A stretch of DNA of 64,000 nt, from NCBI GenBank assembly GCA_002785995.1, contig NHNV01000012.1:248001-312000 (forward strand), read 5' to 3'. Under the pieces are notes generated by a model. The model saw only the letters and a program-made list of their open reading frames with translations. It had not been told where the DNA came from and made no database searches. Numbering within the stretch: the first letter of the stretch is position 1; every line of letters starts with the position of its first letter. Shown one piece after another: positions 9,768 through 21,330 of the stretch. A program made the position numbers and the translations under genes. The DNA comes from Mycosphaerelloides madeirae (lineage: Eukaryota; Ascomycota; Dothideomycetes; Mycosphaerellales; Mycosphaerellaceae).

Positions 9768-11448
9768 AAGAAGTTCACTATACATACGCTTTATCGGGAA
9801 TCGATGGTTTTGCAATGCTGCGGCGTGGAGAAAGCGACATCCACATATACTGCATGAGCGGGATTCCCTAATCCGGCTCGATAGCTGCTCATCATCAAAT
9901 GCAGCATGATCACAGCTGACAGGACTGGGCCACGCACTTCGGCTAACGGCATCTCGCAACGTTCTCGAATTTCGGGATCGTACAAGCTGCGTCGCACGAT
10001 AGACGAATGGCAAAGTGTTCAACTTCGAAATGGGGCGCAGAGGCCGCTTGGTTGTGGTGCCTGAATGCCTGCTGCAGGCACATTCGCGGATCGAAGGCGG
10101 CAGTGCGTGAGGCCAGTTGCAGCAGTACGAAGTACCTGCCTCGCTACTCCCATCCTTTGCGATGAATCGCGACAGAGCTGAACGCATCTACGTGTACGTT
10201 CCCACATGACCCACAGCTTTCGTCAAGATTCGATTGTGCAGCACCATTAAAGTCACTTGTACTTGATGCACACGCTCTATGGCTCTCGTTTTCATACCTT
10301 TTTTCGCTCGCCGACGAGCAGCGATTGTACCCATCTGACGTCGCCTGCGATCGACATTGTTGCATCAAGCGCTGCTCGTGGCCATCGAATGTGTGGTACG
10401 CTCGCGGCGGCCATTCGTCGCCAGGCACATAAGGCGTGATAAGGCCACGAGAACTAGGCGCCGCTCGTGCCGTGTTTCGCCAGCTCGTCCAAGATTTCGA
10501 GGCACTGCTGTTTTTGCCTTAGCCGCCTTGTTGTCTCATGCAGGTTGCCGACTGTGCGTGCATCAAATGCGAAGCAACCGTGGGGCTGCTTCGCCAACGC
10601 AGGAAGAAGGAAGCAGGGTCGCTCCACTCTCACTGGCACACGCCGCGCTGGGGGAGGTTCCTGTTGAGCAACAACAAATTTGCAGAAGCCGACGGCGGGC
10701 GCGTGCGGGTCGCGGCGCCCAGACAGGCCTGGTAACCCAAGGTGCTTGAGCACTCAGCAGCTCCTCGGGACGCTCGGGAGGGTGGGAGAGCAGCGACCAG
10801 CTCCAATCACGGCTGACTGCTAAGAATCTCTCGGTTCACGCTTCATGCGCGCGTCACTCTTGAGATCGTAATAAAGGCTGGAGAGGGCCTCATCGTGCAA
10901 CAAAGGCCAAGAGGCTACTTGCGTTATTGAAGGCTTGTCTTTGAAAGATCGTCGAGCAGACGGACGAACAGGAGCACTGCGACCGAGACAAGACAAAGCA
11001 AGCAGCCGATCTTCCGTTAATGCTAATTTGCCTTTCCCAAGCCTCTTAGCTACCGTGCACCCTCCAGGCCAAGCTGCTCCGCCGTCGGCGCTTCTCAGGA
11101 CCCGTCCGCCTTTTGTACTCGAGATCCCACCTAAAGCCGCCCGCCCTCTCGCACAGAAATCACACACCATCTGCTTTCCTTCTACGCTCCAGTTCACCTT
11201 CACTATGATTGCAATGGAGCAGCGTGCGGCACAATTGTTCCAACATTGAGCAGCACAGCCCAATCCTTGCAGCGTTCGCTTCTCTCGACTCCTGCGCTCC
11301 ATTTTAACCGCCAGGCTGAGCACCACCACCCGTATCAGCTACGAATCGACGTCAACACAGCCTGTCTACCACAATATATTATTACTACTACCAACACCTT
11401 GACTTTCCTTAATACCATCTGGATTCTTCGACCACGTCAACCATCACT
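9768..11448. other. Intergenic, no convincing gene
   Basis: About 1.7 kb. Several overlapping short frames of arbitrary composition occur on both strands, with no domain signature and no splice-consistent series. The last 300 bases are pyrimidine-rich (CCTTT and TCTCT runs) and likely the promoter and 5' UTR of the gene starting at 11449. Confidence 0.5.
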
Positions 11449-11940
11449 ATGCGAGGTCTCAGCTGTTTTTCCCGCGCGCGAGGACCACTCGATCAACAAG
11501 AAGAACCACCCCGCAAGCGAGGCATCAAGCGCAGCTCGACATCGCAATCCACCGTCTCACGCTCCAGTACTGCATCCAGCTGCAGCAATGCGTCGATATC
11601 CAAGCTTGAGCCTTGCAAACGCACATCAGATGCAAAGGTCGAGGCAATGATGATGCCACTTCCCGAAGAAGGTCGACCTAGCCGTTGTTTACGCCTCAGC
11701 CAACCCAAGACTTACAGCAACATCGTCGACTCCATGAAGGCCTCGAAAGGATGCCGCGACTGGAGGAATTTCCAGGTATTCCACAACGATGAAGTTGACT
11801 TGAGCATTTCCGTGGACGAAGTCGCCCGTCGACGAGCAGCCGACTTCGAACGCAAAATGCGGATGCTCAACAGCTTCGATTCTACTGCTGATGGTGCCGA
11901 GACCCGACGGAGTATCGACTTTATCGACACTATCGGATGA
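11449..11940 (+). CDS. Hypothetical protein, 163 residues
   Basis: Not recognised. An intronless ATG frame with a basic, Ser-rich disordered N-terminal half ('SSTSQSTVSRSSTASS') and a more structured charged second half ('SVDEVARRRAADFERKMRM'), ending 'RRSIDFIDTIG'. No signal peptide, membrane segment or Cys pattern. It lies 235 bp upstream of a second small protein with a similar plan: disordered Ser-rich start, a 'DW' motif, an 'ARR' segment, and an end resembling 'IVDMI'. The two may be diverged tandem paralogs. The reason for calling it a gene is the length, base composition and clean start; function is unknown. Confidence 0.5.
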   Translation: MRGLSCFSRARGPLDQQEEPPRKRGIKRSSTSQSTVSRSSTASSCSNASISKLEPCKRTSDAKVEAMMMPLPEEGRPSRCLRLSQPKTYSNIVDSMKASKGCRDWRNFQVFHNDEVDLSISVDEVARRRAADFERKMRMLNSFDSTADGAETRRSIDFIDTIG

Positions 11941-12174
11941 GTTTCGCCTAGTCATTGCCGATGACACACGCCGCTGACACGAAGTTACGACTGGCTCGTC
12001 CGGTCACTTGACTACGGTATCGGCTCAGCTTGATGACCAAGTCCGGTGACACAGCCTTTTCGGGGTTGGACGGGCTTCGGGCTCCAAACGGGACCACCAG
12101 ACAATCACGGAGTCCTTCAACAAGCAATATACTCCAACTCGTCGTCGACACTCAGGGTCTATCCCCGCATAACC

Positions 12175-12721
12175 ATGAGTTCGAGTCTCGCCTCTTCATC
12201 ACCACCGCAGCGCACTGTATCAACTGCGCGCCATCCTGGATCTTCAGCTTCCGCTTCGTCGACATCGCCACCACCTTCGACGCCGCATAAGACACGGCAG
12301 CCTGGTATCTTGATGCTAGACACCACACCGCCGCCAGACCCAAGTCGCATGGAGCGCGTCATCGCTGCCAAACGACGCATGAAGCGATACGTCTTCGACC
12401 AAAGCTCTCGCGTTGATTGGAAATCCATACCAACCTTCGATGACGAAGAAGAAAACTCGTTTGACTACAACATCCTCGCACGTCGCCCTGACCTATGGTG
12501 CGAGGCATCGAGAACTTACCGCGATAAAGTTGTCGACAAGTATCGCGAGCGAATTACCGTCGGTGCCCGATTCGATGGTACACGCGTTTTCGACAGCGGC
12601 GAACATATCGTCGACATGATCGGTTAGTCGACGACACCACAACACCGGCCACCAGTCAATATCGACAAATCTAACAACAACATTTACAGCACCTGGATTT
12701 ACTTTCCAGCGTCTACTTTGA
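12175..12721 (+). CDS. Hypothetical protein, about 159 residues, one intron
   Basis: Not recognised. The ATG at 12175 opens a Ser/Pro-rich N-terminus followed by a charged segment with 'AAKRRMKRYVFDQSS' and 'WKSIPTFDDEEE'. Without splicing the frame ends at 12627, but a strong intron (GTTAGT at 12623, CTAAC branch at 12671, TTTACAG ending 12689) joins in phase to a last exon encoding 'APGFTFQRLL'. That gives 'HIVDMIAPGFTFQRLL' at the C-terminus. No signal peptide or membrane helix. Possibly related to its upstream neighbour at 11449-11940. The splice pattern supports a real gene. Confidence 0.55.
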
Positions 12722-13172
12722 CATTTGGCGCATTCAGCGCAACGAGCGTGGGCGGCGAATGATTCTGGCGAACGATGTGGTGAGAGGTTGTCGCAGGATC
12801 GCAGGACCGCGCACGATATATTTGGACCATCGTCTTGGGTCTTCAGAGCGAAGCATTTGCTCGCTCCTTTGTTGTCGCGATTATACCCAGGAAGCGTTTT
12901 GAGCGAGGCGTTGGAGGGCGGGCTGCTCGATACTCGAGCAATCTTATATTTAGATATCAAAGACATGAAAAGCCATAATACAAAAATCCATCTCATGAAC
13001 TCTCTTTTCTTTAAACGTGATCGTCTGTATCACGGAGGATCTCTTTCCATGTGGAGACAGTCCTTCCAATTTTGTGAGCAATCAACGAAGCTTGGCTTTA
13101 GCTTCACCTTCAACATTCTTCTCTCCAACCCTCATCCACCTTCTCTCGTCCAACATACCATACACCGCCACC

Positions 13173-13856
13173 ATGATCCCCCGATCTCGCATACGCCTTA
13201 CCTCTGTCCGTCAATTCCTTAAGTTCCAACATGTCACACGCCGCACCCTCATCGCCGCACCCAAACCTGGCTCCGGGCCCCTCATGGAACGCCGTCCGGA
13301 CCGCGAACTCCCCACCATCTCCACCGGCACCTCGAAATGGATCAAGACGATCCCCATCTTTGCCGTCATCATGGTAGGCTCCATGCTCGCCATCTTCAAC
13401 TATCAGAAACAGAATAGCTCGGTGGTGAGCAGCACCATGTACGCGCTGCGGACAAATCCGCTAGCGAGAGAGGTGCTCGGCGATGAGATTTATTTCGCGA
13501 GTCAGATGCCGTGGATTGGGGGGGAGATGAATCAGATGCATGGGAGAATTGATATCAATTTTTGGGTAAAGGGGACGCGGGGGAAGGCTTTGATGAGGTT
13601 TAAGAGCGAGAGGAAGACGAAAATGGGGTTTGTGAGTATACCCCCAGATATCACGTTGATTCGGAAGAGGGGACATGGTGATTCTGGATTGGATTACTGG
13701 GCTTCAAGTGGCATATGCTGATAACTTTTGAAACAGTTCGAGACGGTCGAATGGAGCATACAACCAGAAGGCCAACCGCCGATTTCGCTCATGCCTAAGG
13801 GCGAAAGTGATCCATTCCAGACGGAGACTGCAGACCGAGTTGCCGTTGCTGCGTGA
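13173..13856 (+). CDS. coa1: Cytochrome c oxidase assembly factor Coa1-like (DUF1783)
   Basis: A mitochondrial inner-membrane protein that helps early maturation of Cox1 in complex IV assembly. The N-terminus is Arg-rich without acids ('MIPRSRIRLTSVRQFL', 'RRTLIAAPKP'), as expected for a mitochondrial presequence. It is followed by one membrane helix ('IPIFAVIMVGSMLAIF', about residues 60-75) and the family domain: 'LRTNPLAREVLGDEI', then 'MHGRIDINFWVKGTRGKAL'. One intron (13632-13736, GTGAGT...ACAG, 105 nt, phase 0) leads to the last exon 'FETVEWSIQPEG'. Spliced length is 192 residues, within the family range. The start at 13173 has the good context ACCACCATGA. Confidence 0.85.
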
Positions 13857-14637
13857 GGTGCGACGTCAATGGACAAAGGAGATGGGATATTGCTATACTA
13901 GGACAAGGAGCTGTTCATTCCACATGACCAAAGAGACAAAGAATATCACACTCCGACATATCCGATACGTGTAGCGCGGCCGGTAGGTCGAGTTCGACCG
14001 ACCGTATAAGACAGGGCTGCGAGCGGATGTCCTGTTGACGGAGCTGGTCTTGTGGCATGCTGGAACCCTTGATCATGGAGACGAAGACAGTTGAAGGGCC
14101 GGCCTCGTCTTCACCTATGCCCTCGTGCGGAAGCCTCCCAGTGCAGGCATATTGATCCCGGACGAAGACTACGGCCGTCCGGAGCTGCTGGACTTGTACA
14201 CCTTGACTCCACGTACTTCGGAACCTCGTGGACTCCTTATGGAGTCTTTATGAGCCACACGCGGACTCTGTCCTTAGTCTTAAACGAGCTCTGCCATGGG
14301 ATCATACCTTACGACTCACTCTTCGACTTTTGGCACTCCCTTCAGAAGCCGGTCCATCTGCCTGTCTTTTCAAAATCTTTCTTAGAGCTTATTGCCAACA
14401 CGTGATCACCCCGATCCGATCGCAGATTAGCGAGATCGTCATCGAAACTCTATTCGAGCCAAGCTCGGAGCTCCTCCTCGCCAGGCGTGTGATGACGATC
14501 TCGATTTGTGCTTCTTGCGGTCATTCTGAGGTACGTGCTTGGCTGCGAAACCAGTAGCAGGTAGGAGACAGAAGAATGCTGAAGTTCCTTTGTCACCCTT
14601 CTTCCTTACATCGTGACTGAGCAGAGAAGGCATTGAG
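13857..14637. other. Intergenic, no convincing gene
   Basis: About 780 bp. A 104-codon plus-strand frame at 14091-14405 exists but shows no domain, no splice support and no biased composition. Nothing else was seen. Confidence 0.45.
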
Positions 14638-16499
14638 ATGTCTGACGAGCCGCGACCATTGCTACAGCAGTCCAACGGATCACAGACAAGATTCGACATG
14701 GCCAAGAAAACGGAGGGACAGAAGAAGAAGAAGAGGGTACTGGTTGTGGGTGCTGGTGCTGCAGGTATGTGTGAAGACTGTTTGCTGGGAGAGATGTTTT
14801 GCTGATCGGTGTTTCCCATCCAGGCATGTCCTGCGCCCATCACCTCTCCAATCACCCCGACAATTTCGACGTTACGATCGTAGATGCCGTCAACTATTGC
14901 GGGGGACAGGCATACTCCATCCCACTGAAGAAAGAAGAGACGGGAGCATCATGGCTGAACCAAGGCGTCCAAGGCGGATCATACATCTTCCACCACACAA
15001 TGACCATGTTCGCGAGGAACGGATACTGGGCGGATCCTGTGAAGCTCCAGGTTTCCTTTGGCAAAGGCGAGCAGTTCTGGAGCAACGTATACCCAACAAA
15101 GCTGCTGGAGAAGCACGCTGGTGAAGTTCGAAGATTCAGGACGATGTTAAGTGTCGTCAGAACGCTGGAGATATTTTTTGCGCTGCTACCGGTCAAGATT
15201 TTGGTCAAGCTGTTTCGCTTCTCGGCGGAATTTGCGAACGTCGTTACGCTGCCGATGATTGCGCTCTTCCTGGGGACGGGGAATTATGCTCCGGATGTGC
15301 CTACGATGATGCTGGAGAGGCTTTGCACAAGCGAGACTTATGGGATGTGGTATCCGCCGGATAAGAATAGCGTGGCCTCGAACTTGCCTCCGATGATTGT
15401 TTTCCCAAATTTGAGCGACTTTTATGAGACGTGGTGCAAGAATCTGATCAAGCGGGGAGTTACTGTCCGACTTTCGACTGAGGTGACTCGTGTCGTGAAG
15501 AGAGATAAGAAGGGTGTCACAGTTAAGGTCATCAGTCGAACTCCTGCTTCGGATGGCCACAACGCCAATTCTACTTGGGTCCCAGACGATGTAGAAGGCT
15601 CCAAAGCCGACCCAGATGCCATCGAGACCACCGAGGAATACGACGAAATCGTCCTTTGCGTCCTCACCGACACCGCTAAGAGGCTGCTGAAGGAAACCAT
15701 CACCGGTGTCGAGTCGCGAGTCCTCGGCTCCGCCAAGTTCGCCAACGACATCACCGTCACGCACCAAGACCATGATTACATGAAACGCCACTATGAGAAC
15801 TTCTACAACGAGGAACTCGCCGTGCGCAAGCTCAACGGGCAAGACATGACCACCCGTTGCGATTTCGCTAAAGACAATTTCAAGGCCATGTACCTCATTC
15901 GCATGTACCCGCAAGACCTCACCAAGCTCGAAATGTGCTTCGACTGTACAAATTATCAGGCCCAATTCCCACCAGAAGTGCCTTTCGACAAACATGTCTT
16001 CCAGACTATTTTCCTCAACAAAGAACGCGACGGCCACCTCTGGACACTGGACGAAATCGATGAGAAGAAAATCATCCGAAAAGACTGGTGGCATCAACTC
16101 TGCCACTCATACACACACTACCTCTTCGTCGTTCCCTGGCTCTGGCTTCTCCAAGGCAAAAGACACACGCGCTACGCAGCATCCTGGACGCTCGTCAACG
16201 CCCACGAAACGGCGTGTATCAGCGGCATCAGCGCGGCGGTCGATCTTGGCGCGGCTTATCCTGAGGATCTGGAGCGGGATAAGTTTGCTTTCTTGGCTTT
16301 TAGGTTGTATTACTTGTTGGTTTATGGAAAGTGGTATAGGAGGCGGACGACGAAGAAGACAAGGGAGGGAGAGGGGGCGCAGTGGGCAACGGGAAATGAG
16401 TATGGGAGTACGTATGATGGGCCGGGGGTGCAGACGGGGACGGATCGGAAAATTTGGAGGAATGAGGTTGAGGCGGGGAGGAGTCTGGAGGGGTTTTAG
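14638..16499 (+). CDS. FAD/NAD(P)-binding oxidoreductase (flavin amine-oxidase-like)
   Basis: About 600 residues after removal of one intron (14765-14823, GTATGT...CCAG, phase 1), which falls inside the dinucleotide-binding motif. Spliced, the Rossmann motif reads 'RVLVVGAGAAGMSCAHHL' and is followed by the acidic strand-2 end 'VTIVDAVNYCGGQAYS'. This matches the GxGxxG-x17-E/D pattern of FAD-binding amine-oxidase-like proteins. The middle region has 'ASWLNQGVQGGSYIFHH', as in the NAD/FAD-binding proteins related to phytoene desaturase/amine oxidases. The C-terminus has aromatic amphipathic segments ('YLFVVPWLWLL') that may associate with membranes. The substrate cannot be deduced. The start at 14638 is the first in-frame ATG of the exon and carries a Lys-rich leader. 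Confidence 0.82.
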
Positions 16500-18510
16500 T
16501 GATTGATGGATGTGTTGGGCTTGGCTGATCGGCGAGCAGAAATACGACAGTCATCAATGTCTGAAACGACCATTTAAGTCTTAATTTGGTCTTGCCAAGT
16601 GAATATGTTCACTTGAAGCTCATAGCAAACTCAAGGTGAAAGAGATTGCAGGTACCCTCCAGAAGCACGCACAGAGCAAAGTTTGCTTATGATGGTAACG
16701 TGTATACGAAAGCTTGACGCTGCAATACGCTCTTGTTCGTGTACCGAGAGGGAAAGGAGTACATCCCGTTTGATCATGCCTTCCCAAAGAAACAATTCTC
16801 CCAAAAAACCAGTCATACTCCCAACGGAGGAGGAGCAAAAGATTCCTACCAGGGCTGTGACGAGGAGGATGAACGGCATGGCTATGACACTCGAGAACCC
16901 GAAAGGAGAGGATGACTCCCCGGGGAACGATGCTACATCACCCTTTTTGAAGACTCCATCGCGAATGAAGGCCGCAGAGGGTTGTTCAACTCCGACGAGG
17001 CGGAGGAAGCCCTCTTTTAAATCGTTCGCAAATGCTGGCGACAACGATCCACATGATCTGGCACCCAACGATACATCCCAGAGGAAGTCGGGCAGAAGTC
17101 ATGCACGATCTGACTTTATTGATCCTAGTGAGCTCCAGTCACCGGACCAGGACGAGCCAACTAGTCGCCCCCGGGTTCGACCGAATTTCCATTCCCCTAG
17201 TTTTGCGCGAGCACCTGGGAGATAAGTCAGGACGCAGTGGATTGTGCAGTGCTTGACCAAGAGTCCTACGAAAGAAGGCCAATACCGTTCAAGGACAGCG
17301 GAGTCCGAGAGCACGAGTTGAACCTAAACCATTATCAGCAACATGTCGAAGGCGCAAAAGAATACCATGAGGAGCACGAGGAGACGCCGGTGTCGATTGG
17401 GCAATATGTAGACGTGCAAAGGGAAGAGGATTCGAGTGATGAAAGTCATCATGTCGAGGCTTCCGAGGAGGCGGAGGAGAAAGAAGAAGAGCCGTCGAGA
17501 CAGTCAGTTGAGCGGCACGTTGGGCCGTGGGACGAAGGACATGAAGGTTACGACTGCACCTGATAATGGTGTGCAAGGCAATCACATTCAAACGCCAGCT
17601 GATTCTCTTTCACCTCATCGTTCGCTCATCGCCAGAAGCGAAATGATATGTGACAATGACATAGAATTCCGTCCCTTATCCAACAAGTGAGTATTCGAAG
17701 AATAGAGAAGGAGGCAAACGAGTGGGAGTAAGAGTCCAGAGAGGCGTGAGCCTAAAGTGAGTCTGGTGAGGGGACGGGACGGGGACGGGGAATATGTCTT
17801 CTCCAAGGGAAGGCGTCAGATTCGGATCAGTCGAGTATCACAAAATAGGCGTGTCGAAAGAGTAAGAAAAAGAACGGATACCTTAAACCTTGATTGACAG
17901 AAGGTGCGAAATTCCATCTTCAAGTTTGCGCTGCCCGTAGAAGCCCAAAATCAAATGTTGGGGGAAAACGCCAAGATTCACATGCCAACTTACACATTTT
18001 TCCATCCAGCTTTCTTCGGCGCAACTCCGGCCCGCCGTTATTTAAGCTATGATTACAATTCTAAGCCTAAAACTTTCATCCAATCATCATATCTGGAGTG
18101 GAAATCATGTGACGTTTAAATACATTCGGCGTGACTTAAGACATATGAGTACAGATTCATGGTTGCACTTTGTTTGCTATGGGGATTGGATATATTTGGA
18201 CGTTCGGCAAGGGTCAACGATTCGATCCACACCCGCGATGTCAATTCCAAATTTAGTTGGTTTGAATATCTAGAAACCAAGGTTCAACCCTGAGTTATGT
18301 CTTCACCCCTCAGGTTCGAAGGTTTCTCTTTTTGGTGATTTTTCCTTGTTTCTTTCGTGCTGTTTTCTTTTTGGGGCGTTAGTGGGTCAAAAGACGAATC
18401 GATTTTCGACTCAAATCCAAAGGTGTCTCTGCTTGCAAGTATCTCGGATTGTATGTGAATACATCGTCTTCAGCCATAACAAAGTGGCCATAATCCAATT
18501 TGGGTTTAGT
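16500..18510. other. Gene-poor, increasingly AT-rich stretch
   Basis: About 2 kb. Apart from the weak frame at 16776-17225 and an acidic frame at 17237-17563, no gene is supported. From about 17850 onward the sequence is AT-rich with many TTT/AAA runs, unlike the neighbours. This could be an old repeat altered by C-to-T mutation, but no element could be identified. Confidence 0.45.
16776..17225 (+). CDS. Doubtful hypothetical protein, basic and disordered
   Basis: A frame of about 150 codons from the ATG at 16776, rich in Ser, Pro, Lys and Arg ('MPSQRNNSPKKPV', 'STPTRRRKPSFKSF'), without any domain. A downstream acidic frame (17237-17563) might be a continuation by splicing, but no clean junction was found. 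The minus strand across the same bases is also open (16631-17068) and contains a hydrophobic segment, so the coding strand is uncertain. Confidence 0.25.
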   Translation: MPSQRNNSPKKPVILPTEEEQKIPTRAVTRRMNGMAMTLENPKGEDDSPGNDATSPFLKTPSRMKAAEGCSTPTRRRKPSFKSFANAGDNDPHDLAPNDTSQRKSGRSHARSDFIDPSELQSPDQDEPTSRPRVRPNFHSPSFARAPGR

Positions 18511-18893
18511 TCAAGATAGTAGAGATTCCGGAGCCTCGTAAACTGCTCCCAGTGCCTCTTGAATTCGTGTCAATTCGTCATGGGAGACGTGGAATGCAAC
18601 AAGTCGTATCATCTTGCCAGATTCCGAATATTCACATGCTGGGGAATCTCATTGACATCGATTGCATTGGTTGGTAAGACGATTGCCAGATGTTTAAGAG
18701 CCTCACCGCGCCCATTAAAAGGCCATAACAACAGTCGGACAGGAACATCCAAATACCAAGCGGTTCAAATATCATGGGTAGCGGAAACGAAAAATGGAAA
18801 AATTTGGGACGAGGTGAGAAAATACGTACCATGTGTCATGGAGACATCCAGAATCACGCTCAACATGAAGATGATAATCAATCGCAGGACCAT
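18511..18893 (-). CDS. Candidate small secreted protein, about 64 residues, one intron
   Basis: Not a known family. Exon 1 (18893-18830) encodes 'MVLRLIIIFMLSVILDVSM', a good signal peptide. Donor GTACGT (first base 18829) and acceptor CCCCAG (last base 18639) define a 191-nt intron; phases match, giving '..THACEYSESGKMIRLV'. Exon 2 (18638-18511) continues to 'YEAPESLLS' and a TGA. The mature peptide would have about 42 residues, one Cys and many charged residues. An in-frame ATG at 18926 would add 11 residues. It sits alone in a gene-poor, AT-rich stretch, as many fungal effector candidates do. The model rests only on splice signals, the signal peptide and codon continuity. Confidence 0.35.
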
Positions 18894-18926
18894 GGTGAGG
18901 CATACAAAGCGCTCCTCCGTACTCAT

Positions 18927-19936
18927 CCTGAAGATAATTCGAAGCGGATGGAAAAGGACTGGAATGAGAATAAGCAAGAAGATGCTGCGCAGTTCCGGAA
19001 GGCTAGGGAAGGCAAGGAGCCGGCAGCTGAGCCTGAATGATGGAGAGGCGGGGAAGAAGGTGATTTGTAGCTTTCGAATAAGTAGTGTTGCTGGTATTTG
19101 AGTTGGCGGTTGTGGTTGCGATGATGGGAAAGCGGGGATCTGTACTAGCTCTCAGTAGACAGTGCCTTTAAGCATGTGATAGTTTAAGTGAATGGAAGGA
19201 TATCGGCTCGAAGTGCTCTGTTAGAAGGAGGAATCGTCACCTTTCGTCGATGTGTTGTCAGGAAATATGTGACGCTGCGAGCAAATAGGAGGTGTGGCGG
19301 TTGAGATCGGCAGCTGACGTCTCCTGAGAACAGTAGTGATGGAAGGTGGCCTTGGTATCCGACCTCTTCCTTCCTTATCCAGATTCATATCTCTCCACCT
19401 GTCAACATATCACACTCCTTCATTTTCTTGATGCGTTAGAGGGAGCGATCTGGTGATTGACCCTCGTTCGACGTGTAATCCCAGTCCACCTTGTGTATGC
19501 CTGCATACCGCCTTGCGTGTTCCATCGGCCCACTTTCAGAAGGAGGCACCCATCAACACATCATTTTCTCATCAGCTTGATACCGCCAGCTGTGGGGGAA
19601 AACAGCAAAGATGGCCATGTCGACAATGCTGCACTTTGAAGATTCTGGTCTGCAGGGAGAATCGAAGGTGAGTTCACGTTGTTTCCATCCAATCAGACGC
19701 TTCCAGCACGGCACCTGCACCTCCGCCCGGCCTTTCCCGAGCCGCTTGCTTTCTTGAGCTGCAGCAGCGGAAACACTCCTAAACATCCACCTCCCCAAAT
19801 CCCAACTTTTCACCCCATCTCGCACTTTTTGCGCCACCTAAAAATGTACCGCTGCAGTCCGCTGTCGCCGCCTTCGCGAACTTCCCGCTGACAATTCCGC
19901 GCGCAGTATTCCCGTACCGCCTACCAAACCGCCAAC
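18927..19936. other. Intergenic, upstream of porin
   Basis: About 1 kb with no supported gene. The last 200 bases are pyrimidine- and CCTCC-rich and probably hold the porin promoter and 5' UTR. Confidence 0.45.
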
Positions 19937-21330
19937 ATGAGCTTGTTCGAGAAGACCGCCGAGAAGGTGAACGTCCAGCTGCCGATTCCAGCCTTCGGCG
20001 ATCTGGGCAAGTCCGCCAACGACGTATGCGATCCCGCGAGGCCTGCGAGCCGATGATTCTGATGGAAGAGTTGGACCGCTGACGGAAGGGCAGCTCATCA
20101 ACAAGGACTTCTACCACGCCAGCCAAGGTCGGCATAGCTCCTCTGAGCTCTGAAAAAGAGCTGTAAAAGAGCTTCAAAAGAGCACGCGAGCTGATGAACC
20201 ATATAGCAACGCTCGATGTGAAGCTGAAGGCTCCAAACGGCACCAATGTCGCCGTCAAGGGCAAGCAGGGCTTCGACGGTGTGACGACTGCCTCCGTAAG
20301 TTGAACACGAAGTGCCACAAGCGTGGGTGGTCACCAGCTTCTAAACTCCACACCAGATCGAGGGCAAGCACACGCTCAAGCCTCAGGGTACGCAGACACC
20401 GTCTTCTTCATCCTCTACCCCCGCTCCAGCACCTCTCAAAGCAAAAGCAAAACAAAAAGCAAAGAAAAAGAAGGGCACAGGCTTCATCACGGCAATTCAG
20501 ATGATGCAGCAGCTTCCGTCGCCCTTACGAACATCATTATACCTCACCGCACTGAGCAGACCCAGTGGCGACGATGCTCAGAGCTATTTTGGGCTGACAA
20601 TTCGACATCAATCAGGCATCACCATCACCCAGGCCTGGAACACCGCGTCTCTGCTTGACAGCAAGGTTGAGCTCCTCGACGTTGTTGCTCCTGGCGCCAA
20701 AGTCGACCTTCAGAACCTGTGGAACCCAGCCAAGCCAGAGTCTGCCGCACAGAAGCTCAACTTCGCCTTCAAGAACCCCAATGTCCACTCGCGCGCGTTC
20801 GTCAACTACGCCACTTCCAAGGGCGCGATCGATGCGATCGTTGACCTGACTGCCGGCCACGACGGTTTCCTCGTTGGTGGTGAGGCCGGATACAACGTTC
20901 AAAAGGCCGCCATCACCAAGTACAGCCTTGGTATTGGCTACCAGAGCCCCACCTACAACGCCAGCATCGTTGGTACTCAGAATCTGAGCATCATCGCTGC
21001 CAGCTACTACCAGAAGGTCAATTCGGCCGTCGAGGTCGGTGCCAAGGCCGGCTACGACGTCCAGGCACAGAAGGCCAGCGGCCTCGAGCTTGCCTCCAAG
21101 TACAAACTTGACGCTCTCTCCTTCGCCAAGGTAAGCATCATGAGATAGTGCGATTTATCTCATCCTAACGCGTGAAACAGGCCAAGATCAACGACCGCGG
21201 TATCGCTGCCCTCGCCTACAGCACCAAGCTCAACGCTGGCACCACTCTCGGTCTCGGCCTCTCGCTCGACACCAACAAGCTCAACGAGGCAGGCCACAAG
21301 GTCGGCACTTCCCTCACATTCGAGGGTTAG
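19937..21330 (+). CDS. por1: Mitochondrial outer-membrane porin (VDAC)
   Basis: The voltage-dependent anion channel of the outer mitochondrial membrane, which passes metabolites and nucleotides. Six exons with introns 20024-20093, 20128-20206, 20296-20356, 20388-20615 and 21131-21180 give 301 residues. Family features: 'FGDLGKSANDL' and 'NKDFYHASQATL' at the N-terminal helix and first strand, alternating beta-strand pattern such as 'LDVKLKAPNGTNVAVKG', 'GITITQAWNTASLLDSKVEL', and the C-terminal 'NAGTTLGLGLSLDTNKL' ending 'HKVGTSLTFEG'. The N-terminus is about 15-18 residues longer than in the usual fungal porin ('MSLFEKTAEKVNVQL'). Intron 4 is 228 nt, a multiple of three, with no in-frame stop, so its retention would insert 76 residues. 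Confidence 0.93.
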
